64,000 nt of DNA. Source: Bacteroidaceae bacterium (lineage in GTDB: Bacteria; Bacteroidota; Bacteroidia; Bacteroidales; Bacteroidaceae). Below are positions 45,615 to 54,055 of this stretch, piece after piece. The translations under genes and the position numbers were made by a program. Under the pieces are notes generated by a model. It saw only the letters and a program-made list of their open reading frames with translations. It made no database searches and had not been told where the DNA came from. Numbering within the stretch: the stretch's first letter is position 1; each line of letters opens with the position of its first letter. The stretch is taken from the NCBI GenBank assembly GCA_017416805.1, contig JAFQBB010000008.1, positions 62,001 to 126,000 on the forward strand, written 5' to 3'.

Positions 45615-47522
45615 TTAGTTCATGTCCACAACAACACCACCGATGATTCCCACACTGATATTGTCAAGTTTGATGGTACTGTTCGAACGCAAAGGTTGGG
45701 CATTATCGGTTGTAACCTTTGCCGTAGCTTTCAGCACTACACCGTCAAGTATTTCCATCGCTCCCTCCTTGCAGGAAAGAAGAATCTCGATAGTCTGACC
45801 ATTGCTGATATTCTTCAATTCATTTACGGTTATCAAATCCTTACCGATAGGAGCAGCTTCGATATCAATAGGAGTAATGTCAATATCCAATTTGTCGAAC
45901 GGCATATTTTCACCCATGTCTATACGTGCTGTCATCTTCACACCTCCCACTTCAAAGTCTTCCAAATCCTCGCTCCATTCGGCAATTGTGTCAGAATAAA
46001 CGATTACAGAACCTTTATCAAGTGCCAACGGGCATTCCAACTGGTACTGGATTGTAGCCTTATAATCCTTGTCAAGTTCAACCTTAAAATACTTGTTCAC
46101 ATCAACACCTGCATCGAAATTCATCTTGATTGAATCAGGCATCACCTTTACGATTTCCTGCAAATGCTCGGCTTTATGGTATTCATAGCCTTCCCATGTG
46201 GGTTTCACACCATCGTAAATGCACCAGTGTGAATTGCCGCCATCACCTACAATCAGTCTCTTATCTTCGCCCACTAACAAATCTTCATCACCAATCTTGA
46301 CACTATTGAGCACAGTGTTCTCATTTCCTAAAGACACCAGACTTCCCCAACAATTCACGGGAGCCGACACATTGCCTTCCACATCAAGCCGGATGGCAGG
46401 TTCCTTCAAGACGAGGCTCACCTCATTCTCGGTCAAGAAATCAGGCAGATCGTCCAAATCAATCACTGTACTCTCAGCATCGATGTCGGGATTGGCTCTC
46501 ACTGTTACTGTCTCTATTTTAGGAGCAGGCATGGTAATGTAAGCAATCAGTTCGTATGTATGTCCGGCCATATCCCAAAACTCTTGAGCCGTTGCCTTTA
46601 CAAGCACTTCCCCAAACATCACCACATCTTCATCAATAACAATATGCTGGTCCTTAAGCCATTCGCCGTTTGCATCCTTTCCACGTTCCCAAGGCTTTTT
46701 GGTCATATCAATATGAATAAACTCCAATCCTACTTTGTAATAATCGCCTTTATGCAAAGGCACATCCAGAGGGAACTTGAACACATGCCGGCCTTCATCT
46801 TTAGTAGGTTCCCAAGTCCAATTTCCTCCTTCATGATACTCATCGTGCATCAATATGCCCGGGAACTCGGCATAAACGTCGTGAAGGTCCACAACGCCCT
46901 CCGCCATCGTGTGACGCAAACTGAATTCCGGCTTCATCGGATTATTAGAGAAGTCGATAAAGTTCAAGGCTACCAATTCGTCAGGCACACTGAAATCATA
47001 GTCAAGCACCTGAATAGCCGTATCCAGTTTGATAGGGTCGGACTGATATTTATTCATAGGATTGAAATTTGGATTCAATTCCTTGATAACATCAAAATTA
47101 CCACCGGCATCAATAACCATTTGGGCTTCACGTTCTGACAGACCACCCTTTACCAAAAGTTCCATTTGGGTTGGTATCGTAAATTCCATCTTGAACTCTT
47201 TTCGTTCAAGCGCATCAACCTCAATCGGGTCAATTTTGAAACTGAACGAAGAAGGCTCGTCCGAACCTTTCATCAAATAATAGACTCCATCCCCATTTTC
47301 ATCAGGGTCTTTTACCTTTACTATACCATCGTCTTCCAAATCGAGCAAGTCCTTCATTTTCATTTCCGACGTCGCACTGGTCGGGATAGTCAAATCGCCA
47401 CCCACATTGATTGTCATATCAATGTCCTTGTTCAAGTCGTAGTCATCGTTCACGCACGATGGCATCAAGAAGAATGTGCTTGCTGCACATCCAATCAGTA
47501 ACGAGAGTTTTCTTTTCTCCAT
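45615..47522 (-). CDS. Large uncharacterised lipoprotein
   Basis: 635 residues with a lipoprotein signal (Cys23 in LMPSCVNDDYDL). Asp residues follow the Cys, suggesting surface exposure in Bacteroidetes. The rest is beta-rich with repeated stretches of the type DLDDLPDFLTENEVSLVLKE and DIDITPIDIEAAPIG, perhaps tandem Ig-like domains. I do not recognise a named family. It is transcribed from a clear promoter and precedes the DUF5723 barrel, so the two may form an outer-membrane complex. Confidence 0.7.
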   Translation of the reverse strand: MEKRKLSLLIGCAASTFFLMPSCVNDDYDLNKDIDMTINVGGDLTIPTSATSEMKMKDLLDLEDDGIVKVKDPDENGDGVYYLMKGSDEPSSFSFKIDPIEVDALERKEFKMEFTIPTQMELLVKGGLSEREAQMVIDAGGNFDVIKELNPNFNPMNKYQSDPIKLDTAIQVLDYDFSVPDELVALNFIDFSNNPMKPEFSLRHTMAEGVVDLHDVYAEFPGILMHDEYHEGGNWTWEPTKDEGRHVFKFPLDVPLHKGDYYKVGLEFIHIDMTKKPWERGKDANGEWLKDQHIVIDEDVVMFGEVLVKATAQEFWDMAGHTYELIAYITMPAPKIETVTVRANPDIDAESTVIDLDDLPDFLTENEVSLVLKEPAIRLDVEGNVSAPVNCWGSLVSLGNENTVLNSVKIGDEDLLVGEDKRLIVGDGGNSHWCIYDGVKPTWEGYEYHKAEHLQEIVKVMPDSIKMNFDAGVDVNKYFKVELDKDYKATIQYQLECPLALDKGSVIVYSDTIAEWSEDLEDFEVGGVKMTARIDMGENMPFDKLDIDITPIDIEAAPIGKDLITVNELKNISNGQTIEILLSCKEGAMEILDGVVLKATAKVTTDNAQPLRSNSTIKLDNISVGIIGGVVVDMN

Positions 47523-47612
47523 AAAATCCGTGTATTTAAAGTTTATTAGTAAATTCTGTCCTTTTTCGCCTTCAGGTTACCCCATAGGGCGCATAAAATT
47601 TTAAAAACTTCG

Positions 47613-47643
47613 CAAAAATAAACAATAATAGAGTATCGGCAAA
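47613..47643 (-). promoter_or_regulatory. Promoter of the lipoprotein-DUF5723 operon
   Basis: Minus strand TTTG (complement of 47640-47643), 19 bases, TATTTTTG (complement of 47613-47620). Both boxes and spacing fit the Bacteroidetes consensus exactly. Confidence 0.8.
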
Positions 47644-47800
47644 ATATATTAACTATTTTCCTACCCTACCTGAAAAAATTTTTTCTCCGACGGAGAAGAA
47701 AAAAAAACGCAGAGATATAACAAGACACCACGAATATTCAAAAAAGCCAACAAACAGCTTACATATTGTCAGAAAAAGAAGAAAAATTTTCCAAAAATTA

Positions 47801-47831
47801 TTTGCCAGTTCGGTTTTAAGTTGTACCTTTG
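47801..47831 (+). promoter_or_regulatory. Promoter of gdhA
   Basis: TTTG (47801-47804), 19 bases, TACCTTTG (47824-47831), leaving a leader of about 40 bases before the ATG. Exact consensus and spacing. Confidence 0.85.
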
Positions 47832-47877
47832 CCCATGAAATGATAACATTTTATCATTAAACCTTAACATTTGAGCT

Positions 47878-49215
47878 ATGAACATCCAGCAGATTATGAC
47901 CTCTTTAGAGGCCAAGCATCCGGGAGAATGCGAGTATTTGCAAGCGGTGAAAGAGGTTCTTCATTCCATTGAAGAAGTCTATAACCAACATCCCGAGTTT
48001 GAGAAAGCAAGTCTGATAGAACGTCTGGTGGAACCTGACCGAATATTCACCTTCAAGGTACCTTGGGTGGACGATAAAGGAAAGGTACAAGTGAACTTGG
48101 GTTACCGCGTGCAGTTCAACAACGCGATAGGCCCCTACAAAGGGGGTATCCGCTTCCACGCGTCGGTAAACCTCTCCATCTTGAAGTTCTTGGGTTTTGA
48201 ACAAACCTTCAAAAATGCCCTGACCACCCTGCCCATGGGTGGAGGAAAAGGAGGATCGGACTTCTCGCCACGAGGAAAAAGCGATGGTGAAATAATGCGT
48301 TTCTGTCAAGCTTTCATGCTGGAGTTATGGCGTCATTTGGGTCCTGAAATGGACGTTCCTGCCGGAGACATCGGCGTGGGAGGCCGCGAGGTAGGCTACA
48401 TGTTCGGCATGTACAAGAAACTGACCCGTGAGTTCACCGGTACGTTTACAGGCAAAGGGCTGGAATTCGGAGGTTCACTCATACGCCCTGAAGCTACAGG
48501 ATTTGGCGGACTCTATTTCGTTCACCACATGTTGGAGACAAAGGGCATTGACATAAAAGGCAAGACGGTTGCCATATCAGGCTTCGGAAACGTAGCCTGG
48601 GGAGCAGCCACAAAAGCCACACAGCTGGGCGCAAAGGTGGTGACCATAAGCGGACCCGACGGGTATATATACGACCCCGAAGGCATCAGCGGTGAGAAGA
48701 TAGACTACATGTTGGAACTCCGATCGTCGGGCGAAGACATTGTGGCACCCTATGCAGAAAAATATCCCTCTGCCACATTCTATCCGGGACGACGCCCATG
48801 GGAAGTGAAGGCTGATATAGCATTGCCTTGTGCCACACAAAACGAACTCAACGGCGAAGATGCACATCGGCTGATTGCTAACGGGGTGACTTGCGTAGGA
48901 GAAATATCCAATATGGGATGCACCCCCGAGGCCATTGACGCATTCATCGAAAACCGCACCATGTATGCACCGGGAAAGGCAGTAAATGCCGGAGGAGTAG
49001 CCACATCGGGGTTGGAAATGAGCCAGAATGCCATGCACATCAGTTGGAGTGCCAAAGAAGTGGACGACCGCTTGCACGGCATCATGGAAGGCATACACCG
49101 CCAATGTGTGGCATACGGCACCGAACCTGACGGTTACATCAACTACGTGAAAGGGGCGAACATTGCCGGATTCATGAAAGTGGCCAAAGCCATGATGGCA
49201 CAAGGTGTAGTGTGA
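47878..49215 (+). CDS. gdhA: NADP-type glutamate dehydrogenase
   Basis: 445 residues, the hexameric NADP-type length. The substrate-binding stretch GPYKGGIRFH contains Lys88 and PMGGGKGGSDF contains catalytic-region Lys124. PAGDIGVGGREVGYMFGMYK is typical of the E. coli-like class, and the Rossmann motif is VAISGFGNVAWGAA. It makes glutamate from 2-oxoglutarate and ammonia in the cytosol and is the main ammonia-assimilation route in Bacteroides. A strong promoter precedes it and a terminator follows. Confidence 0.96.
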   Translation: MNIQQIMTSLEAKHPGECEYLQAVKEVLHSIEEVYNQHPEFEKASLIERLVEPDRIFTFKVPWVDDKGKVQVNLGYRVQFNNAIGPYKGGIRFHASVNLSILKFLGFEQTFKNALTTLPMGGGKGGSDFSPRGKSDGEIMRFCQAFMLELWRHLGPEMDVPAGDIGVGGREVGYMFGMYKKLTREFTGTFTGKGLEFGGSLIRPEATGFGGLYFVHHMLETKGIDIKGKTVAISGFGNVAWGAATKATQLGAKVVTISGPDGYIYDPEGISGEKIDYMLELRSSGEDIVAPYAEKYPSATFYPGRRPWEVKADIALPCATQNELNGEDAHRLIANGVTCVGEISNMGCTPEAIDAFIENRTMYAPGKAVNAGGVATSGLEMSQNAMHISWSAKEVDDRLHGIMEGIHRQCVAYGTEPDGYINYVKGANIAGFMKVAKAMMAQGVV

Positions 49216-49292
49216 ACCTGCCAAAAAGGAAGAGGAAATTCTCATAATGAAATATCTCGTTTAGTTGTATTTGTATTTTGTATTGTAGTGTT

Positions 49293-49332
49293 GCTGCCTG
49301 CCTCCTGTGACTGGACGCGGGCAGCGTTTTTT
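49293..49332 (+). terminator. Terminator of gdhA
   Basis: GCTGCCTGC pairs with GCGGGCAGC (9 bp including one G-T pair), followed by GTTTTTT. Confidence 0.9.
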
Positions 49333-49343
49333 ATCTCCCACCT

Positions 49344-49403
49344 GTTAACGCGCGTTAACTTACAGAATAGATGCATCATTTTCAGCTAAAAATATTACTT
49401 TTG
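49344..49403 (+). promoter_or_regulatory. 16-bp perfect palindrome and -7 box upstream of coiled-coil protein gene
   Basis: GTTAACGCGCGTTAAC (49344-49359) is a perfect 16-base palindrome. TACTTTTG at 49396-49403 matches the -7 consensus, so the palindrome centre lies about 44 bases before this box, as expected of an operator or activator site. It could instead belong to gdhA transcript ends, but it lies beyond that terminator. Confidence 0.55.
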
Positions 49404-49434
49404 CACCGTCATTATCAGTAGAAATATAGAAAAT

Positions 49435-50307
49435 ATGAACAGTAAACGTACACTCATAATTGTCCTAATCGCCCTGTTGGCACTTGCTTTAGCGACAGTA
49501 TCTTATTTCCTCGTACAAAAAAACAACGAAAACAAGGAAATGGCAGCCCTCTTCGAACTTGAAAAGGAGGAGATGGAAAACGAGTACTCCACCTTTGCCA
49601 ACCAATACGAAGAACTCCAAATAAAGATCAATAACGATTCGTTGCAAATCAAATTGGAACGCGAAAAACTCAAGACACAACGTCTGTTAGAGGAACTGCG
49701 CCAGACAAAATCGACCAATGCCGCAGAGATTGCCCGATTGAAAAAAGAACTGCGTACCGTCCGGGCCGTCATGCGTAGCTACATCATACAGATTGATTCG
49801 CTGAACCAACTGAACGAAGCACTGACCTCCGAAAACAAAAAGGTCAAAGCACAATATCGTGCCGCCACACAACAATTAAACAACCTGGCCGAAGAGAAAG
49901 AGGCCCTGAACCAAAAAGTGGAACTGGCCGCCCAACTGGATGCCACCAACATCCGCTTGGAGATGAAAAACAAACGCGGCAAAGAAACTGAAAAACTGAA
50001 ACGGGCCACCAAACTGCTTATCAACTTCACCATTGCCAAGAACCCCACGGCCACAACAGGAGAACGCGACATTTACGTACGCATCATGAAGCCGAATGGG
50101 GACATCCTCACCAAAGGGAACTACACATTCGCTTACGAAAACCGCCAACTCCAATACTCCATCCGAAAATATATCGAATACACCGGCGAAGAACAGAACG
50201 TCACCGTCTATTGGGACATCGAAGAATTTCTCGGAGCCGGAACTTATCAGGTATTCCTATTCTCGGACGGCAAACTGATAGGCTCACAAGAATTTGCATT
50301 GAAATGA
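49435..50307 (+). CDS. Membrane-anchored coiled-coil protein of unknown function
   Basis: 290 residues. A short N-terminus and one membrane helix (about 6-27, TLIIVLIALLALALATVSYF) are followed by a long coiled coil (about 30-185) rich in Glu, Lys, Leu and Gln, and a C-terminal beta domain (about 190-290, LLINFTIAKNPTATTGERDI). The membrane-proximal coil with a terminal folded domain suggests a periplasmic scaffold or structural protein. I do not recognise a family with confidence. It has its own promoter region and no close partner downstream. Confidence 0.75.
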   Translation: MNSKRTLIIVLIALLALALATVSYFLVQKNNENKEMAALFELEKEEMENEYSTFANQYEELQIKINNDSLQIKLEREKLKTQRLLEELRQTKSTNAAEIARLKKELRTVRAVMRSYIIQIDSLNQLNEALTSENKKVKAQYRAATQQLNNLAEEKEALNQKVELAAQLDATNIRLEMKNKRGKETEKLKRATKLLINFTIAKNPTATTGERDIYVRIMKPNGDILTKGNYTFAYENRQLQYSIRKYIEYTGEEQNVTVYWDIEEFLGAGTYQVFLFSDGKLIGSQEFALK

Positions 50308-50394
50308 TGCAGAAGAGGAGTTGAACAGCGATTTGAAACAGGGAAACACGAAGGCACAGCCTTTTTGTAACTATTCAGCGAAAGACCTTTATGA

Positions 50395-50622
50395 TAAAAA
50401 CGCAGAGACGCAGAGTCGCAGAGGGGTTTCCCATTTGATAAAGAAGATTCGAGAACGCAGAGCATTGGCCGACAAGTCTGCCAATGGCACACCTCAGAAA
50501 CGCTCGTAGGGCGTTTTACTCTCCAAGTCTCTCTTAAGAGTGCTGAGAGGCTACTAATCGCTATCCGATAGTCACTATTCACTCAAAAGAAAACTCTGCG
50601 CCTCCGCACCTCTGCGTTTAGA
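50395..50622. repeat. 9-bp-unit inverted repeat enclosing a structured 160-bp segment
   Basis: Arms of about 30-35 bases at 50395-50429 (ACGCAGAG units) and 50591-50622 (CTCTGCG units) are complementary with a few gaps. The interior has hairpins CATTGGC/GCCAATG (about 50463-50486) and AAACGC/GCGTTT (about 50498-50517), and heptamers GCTACTA, ATCGCTA, TCCGATA, GTCACTA. No gene was seen in 50308-50688. Confidence 0.7.
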
Positions 50623-50688
50623 ATAAAAGAATCGCAGAACAGTTACGTCTCTTTCATTCTTTAATTATTTCATTAATTAATTCTCACC

Positions 50689-51195
50689 TTGGAAACAACC
50701 TTCACCTTTACCCCCAACGCAGATAAAGCCACACGCTACAGAGAGTTTATCCCCCAACTCGCACTTCTCATTGAAGGCGAAACAGAATGGGTCAGTATAT
50801 TGGCCAATGTCAGCGCAGCCCTCAAAGAATGCTTCGGCTGGTACTGGACAGGTTTCTATCTTGTACGTAACGACCAACTTATACTCGGCCCTTTCCAAGG
50901 ACCAACCGCCTGTTACCGTATCCGCAAAGGCCGCGGAGTATGCGGAACCGCATGGCTTGAAGCACGCACACAGGTTGTCCCCGATGTCGATTTGTTTCCC
51001 GGGCACATTGCATGCAGCAGCCTTTCACGTTCCGAAATCGTAGTTCCTCTATTCGACAAGAAAAATCAAGTATGTGCAGTCCTCGACATTGATAGCGAAC
51101 ATCTGGCGACTTTCGATGATACCGACCGCCAATACTTGGAAGAGGTATGCCGCCTGATAGAAAAGAACCTGTCATTTGGCAATATGACATTTTAA
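50689..51195 (+). CDS. Free methionine-(R)-sulfoxide reductase (GAF-type fRMsr)
   Basis: 168 residues, GAF domain. Three cysteines, Cys75 (TACYRI), Cys85 (GVCGTAW) and Cys109 (HIACSS), have the same 10- and 24-residue spacing as Cys84, Cys94 and Cys118 of E. coli fRMsr. SEIVVPLFDKKNQVCAVLDI with DSEH is also conserved. It reduces free Met-R-sulfoxide in the cytosol. The start is TTG at 50689: an in-frame stop at 50674-50676 and the absence of any ATG or GTG in the conserved N-terminal region leave no better choice. Confidence 0.93.
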   Translation: METTFTFTPNADKATRYREFIPQLALLIEGETEWVSILANVSAALKECFGWYWTGFYLVRNDQLILGPFQGPTACYRIRKGRGVCGTAWLEARTQVVPDVDLFPGHIACSSLSRSEIVVPLFDKKNQVCAVLDIDSEHLATFDDTDRQYLEEVCRLIEKNLSFGNMTF

Positions 51196-51256
51196 ATTCA
51201 CTCCCCTACAATCTCATTTTCTCAGGTACGGAATCTCACAGACTCACATTCCTCCC

Positions 51257-51390
51257 GTTTTACCGCTCCTAAACATCCGCTGAAAAACTCCTAAACATCC
51301 GTTGAAGAACTCCTACGGTCCATTTGGTGCGCAGTTGCGCACGAATAGAAGAACTCCTAAACAACAACGGATGTTTAGGAGCGGTAAAAC
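51257..51390. repeat. 23-bp perfect inverted repeat enclosing 22-bp tandem units
   Basis: Arms 51257-51279 and 51368-51390 are perfectly complementary over 23 bases (GTTTTACCGCTCCTAAACAT and on). Inside are 22-base units at 51266, 51288 and, in part, 51310 (CTCCTAAACATCCG...), plus a hairpin GTGCGCA-GT-TGCGCAC (51327-51342). It lies between convergent genes. No gene was seen in 51196-51566. Confidence 0.85.
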
Positions 51391-51470
51391 CAGACTTCCG
51401 CAACCATAGGATAGGAATATGGACTATTCAAATCTGCACTATGACTAGAACCCGAAAACATTTTAAATAG

Positions 51471-51508
51471 AATGAGGGCTGCATCTGTTAATTGATGCAG
51501 CCCTCATT
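51471..51508. terminator. Bidirectional terminator between fRMsr and the SusCD operon end
   Basis: 15-base perfect stem AATGAGGGCTGCATC (51471-51485) with 51494-51508 and an 8-base loop. T-rich sequence lies on both sides, so it can serve the minus-strand operon and the plus-strand fRMsr gene. Confidence 0.85.
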
Positions 51509-51566
51509 TTGGGATTATTTCCTTGTTAATTTGTCAACTCATTAACTTGTCAACTCAAAGAAACAA

Positions 51567-53372
51567 TTACTTCACAATAAACTTGCGGCCACCCTGGATG
51601 TAAACACCCTTCACAGGATTAGCAACCTGACGACCAGTCAAGTCATAAATAGGAGCATTGAGATCAAGAGTAGCGGGAGCAACTACCTCTTCTACCAAAC
51701 CAGCACCACCGGCAACAGGCTCGATTTCGATAGAAGAAACCAAGATATTACCTGTGTTATTCCACTTCTTGAATGTGTGGAGACCACCTGCAAGACCAAA
51801 CTTGATAACGTTGTTGCCCTCAATGGTGATATCGTCATAACCATACAACTCACCATCTACATTTACCATACAACCACGGTTGTTCTTATCAATTGTCACA
51901 CCATCATCCTTATATGTATTCTCCTCCGCAATATTCTTGCAAGCATTCTTTGAGCAAGTTACGGTCACATTAACAGAGTCACCCTCAGCTACCAAGAATG
52001 TAAGGTTGTCACCTGCCATCTGGAGGTAAACTTCCTGACCTGCGGGTACCTGATACTGTGCTTCCTTAACAGCTTTGAAAGCAGGAGCATTGGCAAATAC
52101 AGTAGTATAAGTATCTGCACCGTTTACAAGCACCTTACCGTCTTCCACCTTATATACAGTCTGTCCGTTGGGGTCGGCAGCAGTAGCCTCAGGATCCTCA
52201 ACAGCAGTTCCGCTTACAGTAATGACTGTCTTTTCCTTGATGGGATCAAGCACGTAGATAGGAGAAGATACAGGAGCAGAAGTCCAAGTAGCGTGACTAC
52301 CATTCTTGATTTCGGTATAAGCAACGATAATTCCAGAAGTAGTAGCAGTATAAGTATCGCTGGCAATAGAATCACCACCATTGAAACTGTAGTAGTTGGT
52401 AGCATTCTTGTACTCTGTAGCGATAGTAGCATTTGCACCATCAACTGTCAAGGTAGGAGCATTGAAGTTGAACTCAACAGAAGCTTCGTTGTTGGCACCG
52501 GCGCAAATTCCGAACTGATAATAAGCCTGGAATCTTACAGTCATATCCTTATAGCACTTGATAGGATTCTCATACTTTGTGCTTTGGTCGGTAGGCTCAG
52601 TTCCATCAGTGGTGTAATATACTGTGGTAGGAAGTGACATTCCATTCATTGTGAAATCGTTAGGAGTACAAACTACTTCTTGGTAGTAAAGTTTCTCCGT
52701 TTCATCATAAACAGTGCTATTTACCTCAACAGAAGGAGTACCTGCAGGTTCGTTGGCCTCCACAATGATAAAGCTGAAGAAAGCATCACCATTGTAAGAG
52801 CCAATGTACAGAACATCGCCCTCAACCCAACTAACGGGGACAACATACTTGTAACAATAAACACTTGAATTAGGATATGCATCGGTAGGAGCCTCATTCA
52901 AAGGATTCTCCAACTTTTCATCAGTAGCAAACTTTGGAATACGAGCAGAAGCACCTGCCTTATTATTTCCTTGTCCAAACACATAAATTACAGAACCTGC
53001 AGTAGGTTTCAATGCAATAACATCCTGTGCATTCTTCAAGCGAAGAGAGTTCAAATGGGAACCATATTTGCCATATTTGAGTGCCAAATTGGCGGTATCA
53101 GCTTCTGCACCACCATAACAAACAGAATAAGTCGTAGGATCACCAACATTTACAGAACCCTTATTGGTTGCGATACTACCACCCGTTACATCCAGAAAAT
53201 AGTTTCCTCCAAAAAGAGAACCTTTCACACGAGCCACAGAACCTTCACCGGTATAGTTACCCAACACGCACGCATAGCTATGCTTCATGACCTTGATGTC
53301 ATCTACAGTAGCAGCGTTGATACCCATTGCCAAGCCAATCATGGCAAACAAAGTAGTAAACATTTTTTTCAT
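51567..53372 (-). CDS. Secreted modular protein with chitobiase-like domain and sorting tail
   Basis: 601 residues from the ATG at 53370-53372 (a GTG two codons upstream is less likely). Signal peptide about 1-20. An N-terminal beta domain (about 25-200) is followed by a CHB_HEX_C-type fold (about 215-310, TTVYYTTDGTEPTDQSTKYE), a second related repeat (about 310-380), and a beta domain near residues 480-570. The tail PIYDLTGRQVANPVKGVYIQ resembles a type IX sorting tail. No catalytic motif was recognised. It is the last gene of the SusCD operon and probably binds the same glycan. Confidence 0.7.
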   Translation of the reverse strand: MKKMFTTLFAMIGLAMGINAATVDDIKVMKHSYACVLGNYTGEGSVARVKGSLFGGNYFLDVTGGSIATNKGSVNVGDPTTYSVCYGGAEADTANLALKYGKYGSHLNSLRLKNAQDVIALKPTAGSVIYVFGQGNNKAGASARIPKFATDEKLENPLNEAPTDAYPNSSVYCYKYVVPVSWVEGDVLYIGSYNGDAFFSFIIVEANEPAGTPSVEVNSTVYDETEKLYYQEVVCTPNDFTMNGMSLPTTVYYTTDGTEPTDQSTKYENPIKCYKDMTVRFQAYYQFGICAGANNEASVEFNFNAPTLTVDGANATIATEYKNATNYYSFNGGDSIASDTYTATTSGIIVAYTEIKNGSHATWTSAPVSSPIYVLDPIKEKTVITVSGTAVEDPEATAADPNGQTVYKVEDGKVLVNGADTYTTVFANAPAFKAVKEAQYQVPAGQEVYLQMAGDNLTFLVAEGDSVNVTVTCSKNACKNIAEENTYKDDGVTIDKNNRGCMVNVDGELYGYDDITIEGNNVIKFGLAGGLHTFKKWNNTGNILVSSIEIEPVAGGAGLVEEVVAPATLDLNAPIYDLTGRQVANPVKGVYIQGGRKFIVK

Positions 53373-53475
53373 AAACACTAATTTTTAAGTTAATAATAAT
53401 TTGAATAAAGTTTTATCATTGACGACTGCCGTAGGGGCGAAGACCCTATGTCTTGCCTCCACGACAGTCTCCATT

Positions 53476-54018
53476 TTATTTCACACGCACCAAATAGGTT
53501 TGAGCGGGAGTGTCACCAAAGTGAACCACCGTCAGCATGTCGCCATGGGCAGAACCACAAACAGCCACACCTGTAAAAATGGAAACTTTTGACTTGTTTC
53601 CCTTATCATCCTCCACCTCATTGAGCACTTCCAGCACTCCTGTCACATTGGAGTAGGTGTATTCATAGCGAGGATTCTTCGGAGTATTGGAATCATCCAC
53701 TCCCATTGTACCCTCAGTCGTACCCTGACTCATCTTCACTATGACAGAGTCCTTGGTGATGAAGTCCATGCTTTCCACATAGCCCTGAATCTCCTCGCCA
53801 TAGGCATTGTACTTGATTCCCTCTCCACGTACCCAGGTTTGTTGGGCAAGCGAATCAGGATGGGCAATCTCAAGCGAATCATTATAGCCATTCACCCATG
53901 AAGGATTACTGGCATTAAAGTCATCATATTCGCAGGCATCTTCGCAAGATGAGCAGAAACCAGCCATCAGGCCAAATGCCAAAACGACTCCGCAAATAGA
54001 CTTATTGAATAGTTTCAT
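53476..54018 (-). CDS. Small uncharacterised lipoprotein
   Basis: 180 residues with a lipoprotein signal: Cys25 in FCSSCEDACEYDD, followed by acidic residues that favour surface display. The rest is a beta-rich domain without a recognised family. It lies between the beta-helix lipoprotein (37 bp) and the modular protein (103 bp) in the SusCD operon, so a glycan-binding or complex-stabilising part is possible but unproven. Confidence 0.7.
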   Translation of the reverse strand: MKLFNKSICGVVLAFGLMAGFCSSCEDACEYDDFNASNPSWVNGYNDSLEIAHPDSLAQQTWVRGEGIKYNAYGEEIQGYVESMDFITKDSVIVKMSQGTTEGTMGVDDSNTPKNPRYEYTYSNVTGVLEVLNEVEDDKGNKSKVSIFTGVAVCGSAHGDMLTVVHFGDTPAQTYLVRVK

Positions 54019-54055
54019 AATTATATTGTCTTTATCATTAATACGGTTTATTTAT

